Notes: generated by a model not told the origin, from the sequence alone. Counted from the first letter of the stretch, positions 42,862 to 52,905 are shown. The stretch is DNA of 64,000 nt from Flavobacterium bernardetii (GCF_011305415.1 NZ_JAANOQ010000006.1:1-64000), one strand, 5' to 3'. Numbers and translations: made by a program.

Positions 42862-43686
42862 ATGAAAACAATTTTAGTACCTACCGACTTTTCTAAACAT
42901 GCCGAAAATGCTCTTAAAGTAGCCGCACAAATTGCCAAAAAAAATGATGGCGAAATTATATTACTACACATGTTAGAATTATCTACTTCTGGAAATGATG
43001 CACTACACACTGCACATGATATTCCAGAATTGATGTTTTTTAAGAATAGCGCATTAGAAAAATTAGAAGAATTAGAGAATGCTAGTTTTTTAGATGATGT
43101 GAAAGTTTCAAGTTTAGTTCAATTCAACAAGGCTTTTGAAGGAATTATGGATAACGCCAAGAAACATAATGTAGATTTAGTAGTCATGGGGTCACATGGC
43201 GCTAGTGGTTTTCACGAAATGTTTGTAGGTTCTAACGCAGAAAAAGTAGCAAGAAATTCAGAAATTCCTGTTTTAGTAATCAAAAAAGAAGAAGAGGATT
43301 TTAAAGTTGATACGATTACTTTTGCATCTGATTTCTCTAAAGAAATTAAAAAACCTTTTGAAAAAGTAGTTAATTTCGCTAATAGCTTTGGCTCACATAT
43401 CAATTTATTACATGTGATTACACCAAATAATTTTAGCACAACAAGAGCTGCCGAAGAAAAAGTAAAAAACTTTATTGAAGAATTTCATTTTTCAAACTAC
43501 TCAACTCATATTTACAATGACATTAATGTAGAAAAAGGAATTTTACATTTCGCAAAGGATTCAAACACGGACATTATCGGAGTTTGTACACATGGTAGAA
43601 AAGGACTATCTCATTTTTTAAACGGAAGTATTTCTGAAGATTTAGTAAACCACGCTAAAAGACCAGTTGTTGCTTTTAAAATATAA
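42862..43686 (+). CDS. Tandem universal stress protein
   Basis: The 274-residue cytosolic protein contains two UspA domains, 1-140 and 145-274. The first starts MKTILVPTDFSKHAENALKVA and ends with VVMGSHGASGFHEMFVGSNAEKVARNSEIPVLVI (quoted over residues 106-140), carrying the ATP-binding pattern G-2X-G-9X-G-(S/T). The second has GVCTHGRKGLSHFLNGSISEDL. It is divergent from rimP and has a TATATTTG box at 42825-42832, though no -33 element at normal spacing. Confidence 0.92.
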   Translation: MKTILVPTDFSKHAENALKVAAQIAKKNDGEIILLHMLELSTSGNDALHTAHDIPELMFFKNSALEKLEELENASFLDDVKVSSLVQFNKAFEGIMDNAKKHNVDLVVMGSHGASGFHEMFVGSNAEKVARNSEIPVLVIKKEEEDFKVDTITFASDFSKEIKKPFEKVVNFANSFGSHINLLHVITPNNFSTTRAAEEKVKNFIEEFHFSNYSTHIYNDINVEKGILHFAKDSNTDIIGVCTHGRKGLSHFLNGSISEDLVNHAKRPVVAFKI

Positions 43687-43705
43687 TTTCAACAAATAGA
43701 AATAA

Positions 43706-43742
43706 AAATCCCGTTCTGATTTAATCAAAACGGGATTTTTTA
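43706..43742 (+). terminator. Terminator after universal stress protein
   Basis: AAATCCCGTT pairs with AACGGGATTT across a loop of about 13 bases, followed by a T run. Confidence 0.85.
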
Positions 43743-43788
43743 TGCAATTAACTTAATTTTATTTCGAAAAACCAACACTTGATTAAAT

Positions 43789-43820
43789 AAAAAAATCCCA
43801 CTTTTTTCAAAGCGGGATTT
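43789..43820 (-). terminator. Terminator of tRNA-Gln
   Basis: AAATCCC/GGGATTT with an imperfect CTTT/AAAG inner stem, and a run of A on the left that becomes a U run on the minus-strand transcript, three bases past the tRNA. Confidence 0.75.
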
Positions 43821-43823
43821 TTG

Positions 43824-43894
43824 TTGGCTCACAAGGACTCGAACCTTGAATGACTGCACCAAAAACAGTAGTGTTACCATTACACCATGAGCCA
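43824..43894 (-). tRNA. tRNA-Gln (anticodon TTG)
   Basis: On the minus strand the acceptor arms TGGCTCA and TGAGCCA pair perfectly. The anticodon arm ACTGT/GCAGT encloses the loop TTTTGGT, giving anticodon TTG, and GGTTCGAGTCC forms the T arm. The discriminator base is A and CCA is not encoded. Length is 71 bases. Confidence 0.95.
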
Positions 43895-44034
43895 ATTATT
43901 TCGTAATTGCGAGTGCAAATGTAATACATATTTTTTTCTTTGCAAACATTTCTTTAAAAATTTTTAAGAAAAATTTAATTGCTTATCTGTTCAATAAATA
44001 GTTTCTTTGTAATCTAAATTAATTTAGCATAAAT

Positions 44035-47000
44035 ATGACTTCATTTAATTACAGCAAATGGAATACCTACTTAGGTTGGTTTGCTTTTATAATCGCATTA
44101 GTTACTTATACTTTAACAGTTGAGCCTACAATGAGTTTTTGGGATTGTGGCGAATATATTGCTACTGCCGCAAAACTACAAGTTGGTCACCCACCAGGTG
44201 CGCCTTTATACCAAATGATGGGTGCCTTTTTCGCGATGTTTGCTACGGATGACACTCAAATTGCTTTAATGATTAATATGATGTCGGTTTTTTCAAGTGC
44301 ATTTACTATTTTGTTTATGTATTGGTCGACTTCTAAAATCATTAGAAAAATTGTAAAAGTAACTTCTGAATGGAATGAGCAAACTTCAAAACTTACTTTA
44401 GGAGCATCTTTAATTGCTGTTTTATCTTATACTTTTACAGATAGTTTTTGGTTTAATGCAGTAGAAGCTGAAGTATATTCAATGGCTTCATTATTTATTG
44501 CTTTACTATTTTGGCTTGGATTGAAATGGGAAGAAGAACTAGAAACAGAAAGAGGAAACAAATGGTTAATTTTAATTTCTTTGGTAATTGGACTTTCATT
44601 TGGAGTACACTTTATGGCATTATTAGCATTACCTTCAATTGGAATGCTATACTTTTTCAAAAAACAAAAAAATGTTACTACTAAAAATTTCATTATTGCC
44701 AATGTGGTAATTCTAGCCATTTTGATGTTCATTTTTAAATTCTTACTTCCATACACGTTATCCTTCTTCGCAAAAACAGAAATTTTCGCAGTAAATTCAA
44801 TTGGATTACCTTTTAATTCAGGAACTATAATTGCTTTTATATTAATTGTTGCTGGATTTTATTTCGGATTATCGTACACTAAGAAAAAAGGATTAGTAGA
44901 TTACAACTCCCTATTATTGTGCGTGTTATTTATATTAATTGGGTTCTCAACCTGGATCATGTTACCAGTTAGAGCGAATTCAAACATTAACATTAACGAA
45001 AACAAACCTAGTGACGCTGCCGAAGTTTTAGCGTATTATAACAGAGAGCAATATGGTGAAACAAAATTGTTTTACGGACCACAATATTCAAATGCTTATG
45101 CTGGATCTGATGAAGATGACCCGTATTCTGACGATAAACCAAACTACGAAAGAGACGAAAAAACTGGTAAATATGTAATTACGAATAATTACAAAGATGC
45201 CAATCATAATCCAAACTCGAAGCACAATGCGTTTTTACCAAGACTTTGGAGTGAAGAACACGCAAAAAACTACATGACTTTTACTAAACCATTAGAATTT
45301 AGTATTAATCACGATGCTTTTTACGATGAAGAAACTGGCGAAACGAATGAAGATAAGTTAGGACAATTCACTGAAATTGTTTCCGATTTTAGAAGTCAAT
45401 TTGCTTCAAACAAATTAGGTTTAGACGAATATGAAGATTTCTTAAAAACATATGGTGATTATTTAACTATTGAAAAACCTTCGTTTTCAGACAACATGCA
45501 ATTTATGTTTGAATATCAGTTTGGCTATATGTATTTCCGTTATTTAATGTGGAATTTCGTCGGAAGACAAAATGATCAACAAGGAAATTACGAAAGTTTA
45601 GAAGGAAACTGGTTGAGTGGAATTGGATTCATTGACAATTTACACTTAGACAATCAAGATGAATTAACTACCGATATGAAAAACAATAAAGGTAGAAACA
45701 CCTATTTCTTTTTACCATTTATTTTAGCCGTTATCGGAATGGTATATCACGCTAAAAAAGAATGGAAATCGTTTTATGTTTTATTGCTACTGTTTTTATT
45801 TACAGGTTTAGTCTTAAAAGTTTACCTTAACGAAAGACCTTTCGAACCAAGAGAAAGAGATTATGCTTTAGTTGGTTCATTCTATATTTTTGCGATGTGG
45901 ATTGGAGTTGGAGTATATGCTATTTATCAATACATTTTAAAATATGTAAATCCGAAAGTAGCTTTAACAGCAGTTTTAGCAACAACATTATTGGCTTCAC
46001 CAGTAGTTTTAGCTTCTCAAAACTGGGATGATCACGACAGAAGTGGAAAACACACTGCTGTTGCAATGGCAAGAGCTTATTTGGATTCTTGTGAACCGAA
46101 TGCCATTTTATTTACTATCGGTGATAACGATACGTTCCCAATGTGGTATTTACAAGAAATTGAAGGCTACAGAACTGATATTAGAATTGTAAACACGAGT
46201 TTATTGGCTACTGATTGGTATATTGACGAAATGAAAGTGAAATCAAACAAATCTGACGCGTTACCGATTTCATTTACACACGATCAATACGTTGGAGACA
46301 AAAGAAACTATTGCTTATTTGATGAAAGAACAACAGATACTTTAGATTTAGGATTAACGTTAGATTTCTTAAAAGATGATCGTTCGAAAAGAGAAATGAA
46401 AAACGGACAATTTGTTCATTTTTACCCAAGTGAGCATTTGAAAATTAAAATCGACAAGCAAAACATTATTAAAAATAAAGTGGTTTCTCCTAAATACAAT
46501 GATTCGATTGTTGATGAAATTCAATTGAAATTAAAAGGTGGAGCATTATATAAAAACAGAATATTAATGTTAGATATTTTCAACGAAAACAACTGGAAAA
46601 GACCTATTTACTTTTCTCCAGGAAGTTTCGGTTCTGATGATTATATTTGGATGAAAGAATACCTGCAATTAGATGGAATGGTTTACAAATTAGTTCCTGT
46701 TAAGACTAAACTTCAAGAAGGAAACGCTTATGATATGGGCTATATTGATACAGATAAAATGTATAATATTATAAACAAATGGACATGGGGCAATGCCGGA
46801 AGTGATAAAATTTATCATGATCCAGAAACACGTAAAAATGCTTTATCGTACAGAAATAATCTTTCTCGTTTGATGACAGCTTTAATTGAAGAAAAGAAAT
46901 TCGATAAAGCGGAAAAAGTAATTCAAATTGCGATGAAAAACATGCCAATTGACTATTTTGAATACTACACCACTGTCAATCCATTTGCAGAAGGTTATTA

Positions 47001-47262
47001 TAAAATTGGCAAACCAGAAGAAGGAAGAAAAATCTTGAATCAACTGATGAAAAAACATCAGGAAAAAATTACCTTCTTTAATTCGCAATCCGAAAAACAA
47101 AAAGCATTTTATGGAAGAGAAATTAATGATGAAATTAAAAGATATTACATGTTACTTCTTATTGCAGAAGAAAATAATGATTTAGACTTCCATCGTCAAC
47201 AAATTGTAAAATTCAACAATTACAACAAAATGATGGGTGATTACGGAATTAACATAGAATAA
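44035..47262 (+). CDS. DUF2723-family membrane glycosyltransferase
   Basis: This 1075-residue polytopic protein belongs to DUF2723, a GT-C-type family. Human TMEM260, a protein O-mannosyltransferase, is a member. The first loop has TVEPTMSFWDCGEYIATAAKLQVGHPPGAPLYQM, split here only for description, with the acidic DCGE typical of GT-C catalytic loops. About a dozen helices are followed by a large soluble region (GDNDTFPMWYLQEIEGYRTD) and a C-terminal helical segment resembling TPRs. It is probably an inner-membrane protein glycosylation enzyme using a lipid-linked sugar, which fits general O-glycosylation in Bacteroidetes. Confidence 0.87.
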   Translation: MTSFNYSKWNTYLGWFAFIIALVTYTLTVEPTMSFWDCGEYIATAAKLQVGHPPGAPLYQMMGAFFAMFATDDTQIALMINMMSVFSSAFTILFMYWSTSKIIRKIVKVTSEWNEQTSKLTLGASLIAVLSYTFTDSFWFNAVEAEVYSMASLFIALLFWLGLKWEEELETERGNKWLILISLVIGLSFGVHFMALLALPSIGMLYFFKKQKNVTTKNFIIANVVILAILMFIFKFLLPYTLSFFAKTEIFAVNSIGLPFNSGTIIAFILIVAGFYFGLSYTKKKGLVDYNSLLLCVLFILIGFSTWIMLPVRANSNININENKPSDAAEVLAYYNREQYGETKLFYGPQYSNAYAGSDEDDPYSDDKPNYERDEKTGKYVITNNYKDANHNPNSKHNAFLPRLWSEEHAKNYMTFTKPLEFSINHDAFYDEETGETNEDKLGQFTEIVSDFRSQFASNKLGLDEYEDFLKTYGDYLTIEKPSFSDNMQFMFEYQFGYMYFRYLMWNFVGRQNDQQGNYESLEGNWLSGIGFIDNLHLDNQDELTTDMKNNKGRNTYFFLPFILAVIGMVYHAKKEWKSFYVLLLLFLFTGLVLKVYLNERPFEPRERDYALVGSFYIFAMWIGVGVYAIYQYILKYVNPKVALTAVLATTLLASPVVLASQNWDDHDRSGKHTAVAMARAYLDSCEPNAILFTIGDNDTFPMWYLQEIEGYRTDIRIVNTSLLATDWYIDEMKVKSNKSDALPISFTHDQYVGDKRNYCLFDERTTDTLDLGLTLDFLKDDRSKREMKNGQFVHFYPSEHLKIKIDKQNIIKNKVVSPKYNDSIVDEIQLKLKGGALYKNRILMLDIFNENNWKRPIYFSPGSFGSDDYIWMKEYLQLDGMVYKLVPVKTKLQEGNAYDMGYIDTDKMYNIINKWTWGNAGSDKIYHDPETRKNALSYRNNLSRLMTALIEEKKFDKAEKVIQIAMKNMPIDYFEYYTTVNPFAEGYYKIGKPEEGRKILNQLMKKHQEKITFFNSQSEKQKAFYGREINDEIKRYYMLLLIAEENNDLDFHRQQIVKFNNYNKMMGDYGINIE

Positions 47263-47274
47263 AACAACAATACT

Positions 47275-47300
47275 AAAGCCACTTTCGAGTGGCTTTTTTT
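47275..47300 (+). terminator. Terminator after DUF2723 gene
   Basis: AAAGCCAC pairs with GTGGCTTT over TTTCGA, followed by a T run. Confidence 0.88.
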
Positions 47301-47405
47301 AAACATAATAGCGAAATAAATTTATGCGAACAGCATTCCTCTTATAAGTGGGAATTATACAAATTAAATCCAAAATTCAATAACAAGGCCAAAATGCTTA
47401 AATCT

Positions 47406-47413
47406 TAACTTTG
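47406..47413 (+). promoter_or_regulatory. -7 box of small membrane protein gene
   Basis: TAACTTTG matches TAnnTTTG and lies 23 bases before the ATG at 47437. No -33 TTG is evident. Confidence 0.4.
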
Positions 47414-47436
47414 GAAGTAATTTAAAACTTATAATC

Positions 47437-47631
47437 ATGAACATTAAACGACTTTTTGGCGCATTATTAACAATTCTTGGATTTGCTGGTCTGATTTATA
47501 CCGCATTTGTATTTACTTCTACTTCTGGTAGTGAACGTGATGTAAAATCTTTAATCATATATGGAATATTAGGAATCGTGTTTTTTATTGCAGGTATTGG
47601 ACTTGTAAAAACAACGAAAGACGAATCTTAG
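47437..47631 (+). CDS. Small two-helix membrane protein
   Basis: The 64-residue protein MNIKRLFGALLTILGFAGL... has two membrane helices (about 7-27 and 40-59) joined by a polar loop TSTSGSERDVKSL, ending in a short charged tail. Similar short proteins are widespread in flavobacteria without assigned function. It has its own promoter-like box and lies 69 bases before the deacetylase gene. Confidence 0.75.
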   Translation: MNIKRLFGALLTILGFAGLIYTAFVFTSTSGSERDVKSLIIYGILGIVFFIAGIGLVKTTKDES

Positions 47632-47700
47632 GTTTCATTTAAAAATAAAATAACTTAATACGAAAAGGAACTTAAAACTTTACTACTTTTGGGCAGTAAA

Positions 47701-48330
47701 ATGACGAAAATTCCTAAAATAATAAAACGCATATTTTTCAATCAGGTTTGGAACATTCCAAATGCTGATAATTCTGTTTATTTAACTTTTGACGATGGAC
47801 CTACTCCTGAAATCACAGAAAAAGTTTTAGATATTTTAGAAAAACATCAAATCAAAGCTACGTTTTTTTGCATTGGTGATAATGTAAGGAAATATCCAGA
47901 AATCGTTCAGAAAATCATTTCTAAACACCATTCTGTGGGCAATCACACTTACAGCCATTTGAAAGGTTGGAAAACACCAACAAAAACTTACATCAGCAAC
48001 ACAGAAGCTTGCGAAATCAAATTGAATTCCCTTTTCAAAATTCGAAATTCAAAGTTGTTTCGTCCGCCTTATGGTAAAATTACACCATGGCAATCTTATA
48101 AACTACGAAAATTAGGTTACAAAATAATTATGTGGGAAGTGTTGAGTAAGGATTACGATGTGAATCTTTCTCCTGAAACTTGCTATGAAAATGTAATACA
48201 CAATGTTACTTCAGGAAGCATAATTGTCTTTCACGATAGCGTTAAAGCACAAAAAAACCTTCTCAATAGTTTAGAAAAAACCATCGAAAACTTAAAAAGT
48301 AAAGGATTTAATTTTGAAAAAATCGCCTAA
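47701..48330 (+). CDS. Polysaccharide deacetylase (NodB-type)
   Basis: I choose ATG at 47701 (209 residues); an in-frame TTG at 47689 falls in a -7-like box TACTTTTG (47684-47691). The carbohydrate esterase 4 motifs are present: YLTFDDGPTPEIT (catalytic Asp and metal Asp), HSVGNHTYSHL (metal His pair), FRPPYGK, and VFHDSV near the end. It likely N-deacetylates a cell wall or exopolysaccharide. There is no signal peptide, so it is either cytosolic or membrane-associated. Its stop codon overlaps that of the convergent thioredoxin-like gene. Confidence 0.88.
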   Translation: MTKIPKIIKRIFFNQVWNIPNADNSVYLTFDDGPTPEITEKVLDILEKHQIKATFFCIGDNVRKYPEIVQKIISKHHSVGNHTYSHLKGWKTPTKTYISNTEACEIKLNSLFKIRNSKLFRPPYGKITPWQSYKLRKLGYKIIMWEVLSKDYDVNLSPETCYENVIHNVTSGSIIVFHDSVKAQKNLLNSLEKTIENLKSKGFNFEKIA

Positions 48331-48623
48331 GCTTGTTCTTGAATAAGAGAAATTAAAGTATTCGCATCAAATTCACCGCTTTGTCTCCAAACCATTTGTC
48401 CATTTTTATAAATCATAAAAGTTGGCAAACCTTTAATACGCAGTGCTTCTGCTAATTCTTTATTTTTATCTACATCAATTTTAATCACTTTTGCTTTATC
48501 GCCTAAGGCAGCAGCAACGTGACGAATTGTTTCATTCATAGTAATAGATTGCTCGTGCCATTCCGTAAAAAAATCAATTAATACGGGTACTTGTGCATCT
48601 ATAAGTTCTCCAAATTTCGACAT
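48327..48623 (-). CDS. Thioredoxin-fold protein lacking the CXXC active site
   Basis: The 98-residue protein has the thioredoxin fold: VPVLIDFFTEWHEQS, KVIKIDVDKNKELAEALRIKGLPTFMIYKNGQMVWRQSGEF (over residues 45-86). The canonical WCGPC is replaced by WHEQS (residues 22-26), so both redox cysteines are missing while the cis-proline GLPTF is kept. It can hardly act as a disulfide reductase and is more likely a binding or scaffold protein. A full promoter lies upstream. Confidence 0.85.
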   Translation of the reverse strand: MSKFGELIDAQVPVLIDFFTEWHEQSITMNETIRHVAAALGDKAKVIKIDVDKNKELAEALRIKGLPTFMIYKNGQMVWRQSGEFDANTLISLIQEQA

Positions 48624-48643
48624 AGACCGAAGTGTTTATTAAA

Positions 48644-48672
48644 CAAATGTAAATATTTTTTTAATATTTCAA
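48644..48672 (-). promoter_or_regulatory. Promoter of thioredoxin-like gene
   Basis: On the minus strand TTG (48670-48672), 18 bases, TACATTTG (48644-48651): a full Bacteroidota promoter about 20 bases before the start codon at 48623. Confidence 0.7.
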
Positions 48673-48697
48673 ACAAATATGCAGACTTTTTCAGTGA

Positions 48698-49927
48698 TTA
48701 CGCGTCTTTTTTAGTTTTTTTTAACTCTATTACGGTGATTTCTGGCATAATTCCGACTCTTCCAGGATAAGCATGAAAGCCAAAACCACGATTTACGTAA
48801 ATATATCTTCCTGCATTTTCATATAAACCCGCCCATTGTTTGTATACATATTGTACTGGACTCCATTTGAACCAACCCGGAATTTCAATTCCAAATTGTA
48901 AACCATGCGTATGTCCAGACAACGTTAAGTGATAATGTGTGTCGTGATTTTTGATTTCATTTTCCCAGTGACTTGGGTCGTGACTCATTACTATTTTAAA
49001 ATCTTCTGGTTTTGTATTCGCAGTAGCTTTTTTCAAATCGCCTTTTTTACCAAAATGAACACCCCAATTTTCTACACCAACCAAAACAATTTCACTCGAA
49101 CCTTTTTTAAGCCTTACGTTTTCGTTCATCAATAAATTGAAATCTATTTTTTGGTGAATGGCTTTTACATCTTCAAAATTTTGATTTTCTTCTTTATCAG
49201 AATCCCATTCAAAATATTTTCCATAGTCATGATTTCCCAAAATAGAATATTTCCCTAATTTCGGGTTATACAATCCTTTAAAAGTGTCAATCCACGGATC
49301 CATTTCTTTGGCATGTGTATTTACGATATCACCCGTAAATAATAACAAATCGGAATTTTGTTCGTTAATTAAATCAACAGCATATTTAATTTTATCCGTA
49401 TTGTTCTCAAAACTTCCACTGTGTATATCTGAAATCTGAGTAATCGTAGTTCCATCAAATTCCTCAGGCAAATCATCAAAAAATATTTGTTGTTTTATGA
49501 CTTTGAAATTAAATTTCCCAATTGTCATTCCATAAACTAAAGACGCGAACGGAATAGCAGCAATACCTAAAGCAATTTGACTTACAAATCTTCTTCTCGG
49601 ACTGAAAAATTGTTCTCTATCTTCATCCACAAAACTCATAATACAAGCTTCTACAAAACGGGAAACATCTTCAATAAATAACACCAAAAAGATTAAAATT
49701 TTCGGAATATAAATTAATAAGGCTAAGCCGATGACAAACAAACTCGATTTATTTTGTCCTTTACCTCTTTCGAAATTCATAAATGAATAAACGATAAAAA
49801 GCATCGCAACAAGCGATATAACTAAATAAACACCTAAAACCCATTTGTTTTTGGTTATGGTTTTAATTGCTTGAAACGAGTAGAATTCAACAATTAGCAA
49901 TATAATTAACGGTATTAAACCCTTCAT
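48698..49927 (-). CDS. Membrane-anchored metallophosphoesterase
   Basis: The 409-residue protein has four N-terminal membrane helices (about 1-20, 28-50, 60-90 and 118-136) and a C-terminal calcineurin-like domain with the full metal set: QISDIHSG, LFTGDIVN, ILGNHDYG, MSHDPSHW and LSGHTHG. It resembles the YkuE/YaeI class, which includes lipid-modifying phosphodiesterases such as UDP-diacylglucosamine hydrolases. The active site is on the side following helix four. Substrate unknown. Confidence 0.88.
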   Translation of the reverse strand: MKGLIPLIILLIVEFYSFQAIKTITKNKWVLGVYLVISLVAMLFIVYSFMNFERGKGQNKSSLFVIGLALLIYIPKILIFLVLFIEDVSRFVEACIMSFVDEDREQFFSPRRRFVSQIALGIAAIPFASLVYGMTIGKFNFKVIKQQIFFDDLPEEFDGTTITQISDIHSGSFENNTDKIKYAVDLINEQNSDLLLFTGDIVNTHAKEMDPWIDTFKGLYNPKLGKYSILGNHDYGKYFEWDSDKEENQNFEDVKAIHQKIDFNLLMNENVRLKKGSSEIVLVGVENWGVHFGKKGDLKKATANTKPEDFKIVMSHDPSHWENEIKNHDTHYHLTLSGHTHGLQFGIEIPGWFKWSPVQYVYKQWAGLYENAGRYIYVNRGFGFHAYPGRVGIMPEITVIELKKTKKDA

Positions 49928-50052
49928 GTTTTTTAAATTTTACACAAATTAACTAACAACTTGACAATTAACATAAATATTTATTGAATTTTAACAAAGA
50001 TATTTTATTTAAAGAATTGTATTTTTACAAACGAATAAATAAAAAACCATTT

Positions 50053-52887
50053 ATGTCACAAAAACGCTTATTTCTTTTAGACGCTTACGCACTTATTTTT
50101 CGCGGGTATTATGCTTTTATAAAAAACCCAAGAATCAACTCAAAAGGTATGGATACATCAGCCATTATGGGATTTATGAATGCCTTAATGGATGTCATTA
50201 AACGTGAAAAACCAGATCATTTAGCCGTTGCTTTTGATAAAGGCGGAAGTACGTTTCGTTTGGAAATGTTCGAACAATATAAAGCCAATCGTGATGCTAC
50301 ACCAGAAGCTATAAAAATTGCCGTTCCGTATATTCAAGATTTATTACGTGCGATGCATATTCCAATTGTGGAAGTGGCTGGTTTTGAAGCCGATGATTTA
50401 ATTGGAACGATTGCCAAACAAGCCGAAAAAGAAAACTACAAAGTTTTTATGGTGACTCCTGATAAAGATTTCGCCCAGTTAGTTTCCGAAAATATTTTTA
50501 TGTATCGTCCTGCTCGAATGGGGAACGATATTGAAATTTGGGGAATTCCAGAAGTGCAAGCTAAGTTTGAAGTGGAACATCCATTACAAGTGATTGATTA
50601 TCTAGGAATGATGGGTGATGCGGTTGATAACATTCCAGGTTTACCAGGAGTTGGAGAGAAAACTGCTAAGAAATTACTAGCGGAATTTGGTTCGATGGAA
50701 AACCTTTTGGATAATACCGATAAACTAAAAGGCGCTTTAAAAACTAAAATTGAAGCCAATAAAGAACAAGGAATCTTATCTAAGAAGTTAGCCACAATTC
50801 TATTAGATTGCCCAGTAACTTTTGATGAAAATGATTACGAATTATCTACACCAGATGTAGAAAAAACAGATGCGTTATTTATGGAATTAGAATTCCGTCA
50901 AATGAAAGCGCAGTTTGATAAATTATACAATCCAGCAGCAACTTCTGAAGAAACAACTTCAGACACTCCTGTTTTAAAGAAAGCACCCGTTAAAAAAACG
51001 AACGATGAACAATATGATTTATTCGGTTTTTCTGATGCGGAAGATATAGCAGAAACACAAACTTCGTATTATGCGAACTTAGAAAACACACAACATTTTT
51101 ACCAAAACGTACAAGGTGATTTGCCTACAAAAATGTTCATTCAAAATTTATTGAATCAAACTTCGGTTTGTTTTGATACAGAAACAACTGGTTTAGATGC
51201 TTTAAATTCGGAATTAGTTGGTTTGGCGTTTTCTTGGCAAAAAGGGAAAGGGTTTTATGTGCCGTTTCCAGAAAATCAGGAAGAAGCACAAATTTTAATT
51301 GACAAATTCAAACCGTTTTTCGAAAATGAAACCATTGAAAAAGTCGGACAAAATATTAAATACGATTTAAAAATTCTTTCTCGTTACGGAATTGAAGTCA
51401 AAGGAAATTTATTCGATACGATGATTGCGCATTATTTGATCAATCCAGATATGCGTCATAATATGGATGTGTTGAGTGAAACTTATTTGAAATATTCTCC
51501 AAAATCTATTACCGAATTAATTGGTAAAAAAGGAAAAAATCAAGGTAACATGCGTGATATTCCTTTGGATGATATCAAAGAATATGCTGTAGAAGATGCC
51601 GATGTGACGATTCAATTGAAAAATCATTTTTTACCGATTTTAGAAAAAGTAGGTACGAAAAAATTATATGATGAAATTGAGATTCCGTTAGTTCCGGTTT
51701 TAGCCGATATGGAAAAAGAAGGTATTAATTTAGATGTCGATTTCTTAAAGAAAATGTCAGTTGAAATGACGGCTGAAAGCAAAGCTTTAGAACAAAACAT
51801 CTATGAAACCGCTGGTGAAACCTTCAATTTAGCTTCTCCAAAACAATTGGGAGATGTTTTATTTGACAAAATGAAAATTGGTGGTGCGAAACAAAAGAAA
51901 ACCAAAACCGGTCAATATGCTACGGGTGAAGAAATCTTAAGTTATTTAGCCAACGACAATCCGATTGTAAAAGACATTTTAGAATGGCGTCAAATGGTGA
52001 AATTACAAAGTACTTATATTGATGCATTACCGAATCAAGTAGATCCAAAAACAGGTCGCGTTCATACTGATTATATGCAAACGGTTGCGGCGACTGGTCG
52101 TTTAAGTTCTAACAATCCGAATTTACAAAACATTCCAATTCGTACCGAAAGAGGAAGACAAATTAGAAAAGCTTTTATTGCCAGAGATGAAAATTACACG
52201 TTAGTTTCTGCCGATTATTCTCAAATTGAATTACGTATTATCGCAGCTTTATGTGGCGAAGAAAATATGATTGAAGCGTTTAGAAACAACGAAGACATTC
52301 ATAAAAGTACCGCAGCAAAAGTGTTCAATGTGCCTTTAGAAGAAGTAACAAAAGAACAAAGAAGTCATGCTAAAACGGTAAATTTCGGAATTATTTATGG
52401 CGTTTCTGCTTTTGGATTGAGTAATCAAACGAATTTATCTCGTAAAGAAAGTGCGGAATTAATTGATGCGTATTACAAAACCTATCCAAAATTGAAATCG
52501 TTTATTTCTGATCAAGTAGATTTTGCGAGAGAAAACGGTTACGTTGAAACCATTTCAGGTAGAAGACGTTATTTAAAAGACATTAACTCTGCGAATGCAA
52601 TAGTTCGTGGTGGAGCTGAAAGAAATGCCGTAAATGCACCAATTCAAGGTTCTGCTGCCGATATTATTAAAATTGCGATGATTAACATTCACAAAAAGCT
52701 AAAATCGGAAAACTGGCAATCTAAAATGTTATTGCAAGTGCATGATGAACTAGTTTTTGATGTACATAATAGCGAATTAGAGAAAATTCAACCGATGATT
52801 AAACACGAAATGGAAAATGCTTTTAAAATGATTGTTCCGTTAGACGTGGAAATTGGTTTAGGTAAAAACTGGTTGGAAGCACATTAA
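50053..52887 (+). CDS. polA: DNA polymerase I
   Basis: I choose ATG at 50053 (MSQKRLFLLDAYALIFRGYYAF, 944 residues); an in-frame TTG at 49984 would add 23 unconserved residues. It has an N-terminal 5'-3' exonuclease (about 1-300, ADDLIGT; DNIPGLPGVGEKTA), a 3'-5' exonuclease that looks active (CFDTETTGLDALNS with the Asp-x-Glu pair) and a polymerase domain with VSADYSQIELRI (motif A), the O helix RSHAKTVNFGIIYG and VHDELVFDV (motif C). It fills gaps in repair and removes RNA primers. Confidence 0.98.
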   Translation: MSQKRLFLLDAYALIFRGYYAFIKNPRINSKGMDTSAIMGFMNALMDVIKREKPDHLAVAFDKGGSTFRLEMFEQYKANRDATPEAIKIAVPYIQDLLRAMHIPIVEVAGFEADDLIGTIAKQAEKENYKVFMVTPDKDFAQLVSENIFMYRPARMGNDIEIWGIPEVQAKFEVEHPLQVIDYLGMMGDAVDNIPGLPGVGEKTAKKLLAEFGSMENLLDNTDKLKGALKTKIEANKEQGILSKKLATILLDCPVTFDENDYELSTPDVEKTDALFMELEFRQMKAQFDKLYNPAATSEETTSDTPVLKKAPVKKTNDEQYDLFGFSDAEDIAETQTSYYANLENTQHFYQNVQGDLPTKMFIQNLLNQTSVCFDTETTGLDALNSELVGLAFSWQKGKGFYVPFPENQEEAQILIDKFKPFFENETIEKVGQNIKYDLKILSRYGIEVKGNLFDTMIAHYLINPDMRHNMDVLSETYLKYSPKSITELIGKKGKNQGNMRDIPLDDIKEYAVEDADVTIQLKNHFLPILEKVGTKKLYDEIEIPLVPVLADMEKEGINLDVDFLKKMSVEMTAESKALEQNIYETAGETFNLASPKQLGDVLFDKMKIGGAKQKKTKTGQYATGEEILSYLANDNPIVKDILEWRQMVKLQSTYIDALPNQVDPKTGRVHTDYMQTVAATGRLSSNNPNLQNIPIRTERGRQIRKAFIARDENYTLVSADYSQIELRIIAALCGEENMIEAFRNNEDIHKSTAAKVFNVPLEEVTKEQRSHAKTVNFGIIYGVSAFGLSNQTNLSRKESAELIDAYYKTYPKLKSFISDQVDFARENGYVETISGRRRYLKDINSANAIVRGGAERNAVNAPIQGSAADIIKIAMINIHKKLKSENWQSKMLLQVHDELVFDVHNSELEKIQPMIKHEMENAFKMIVPLDVEIGLGKNWLEAH

Positions 52888-52905
52888 TCAATATTCTTAA
52901 AAACA

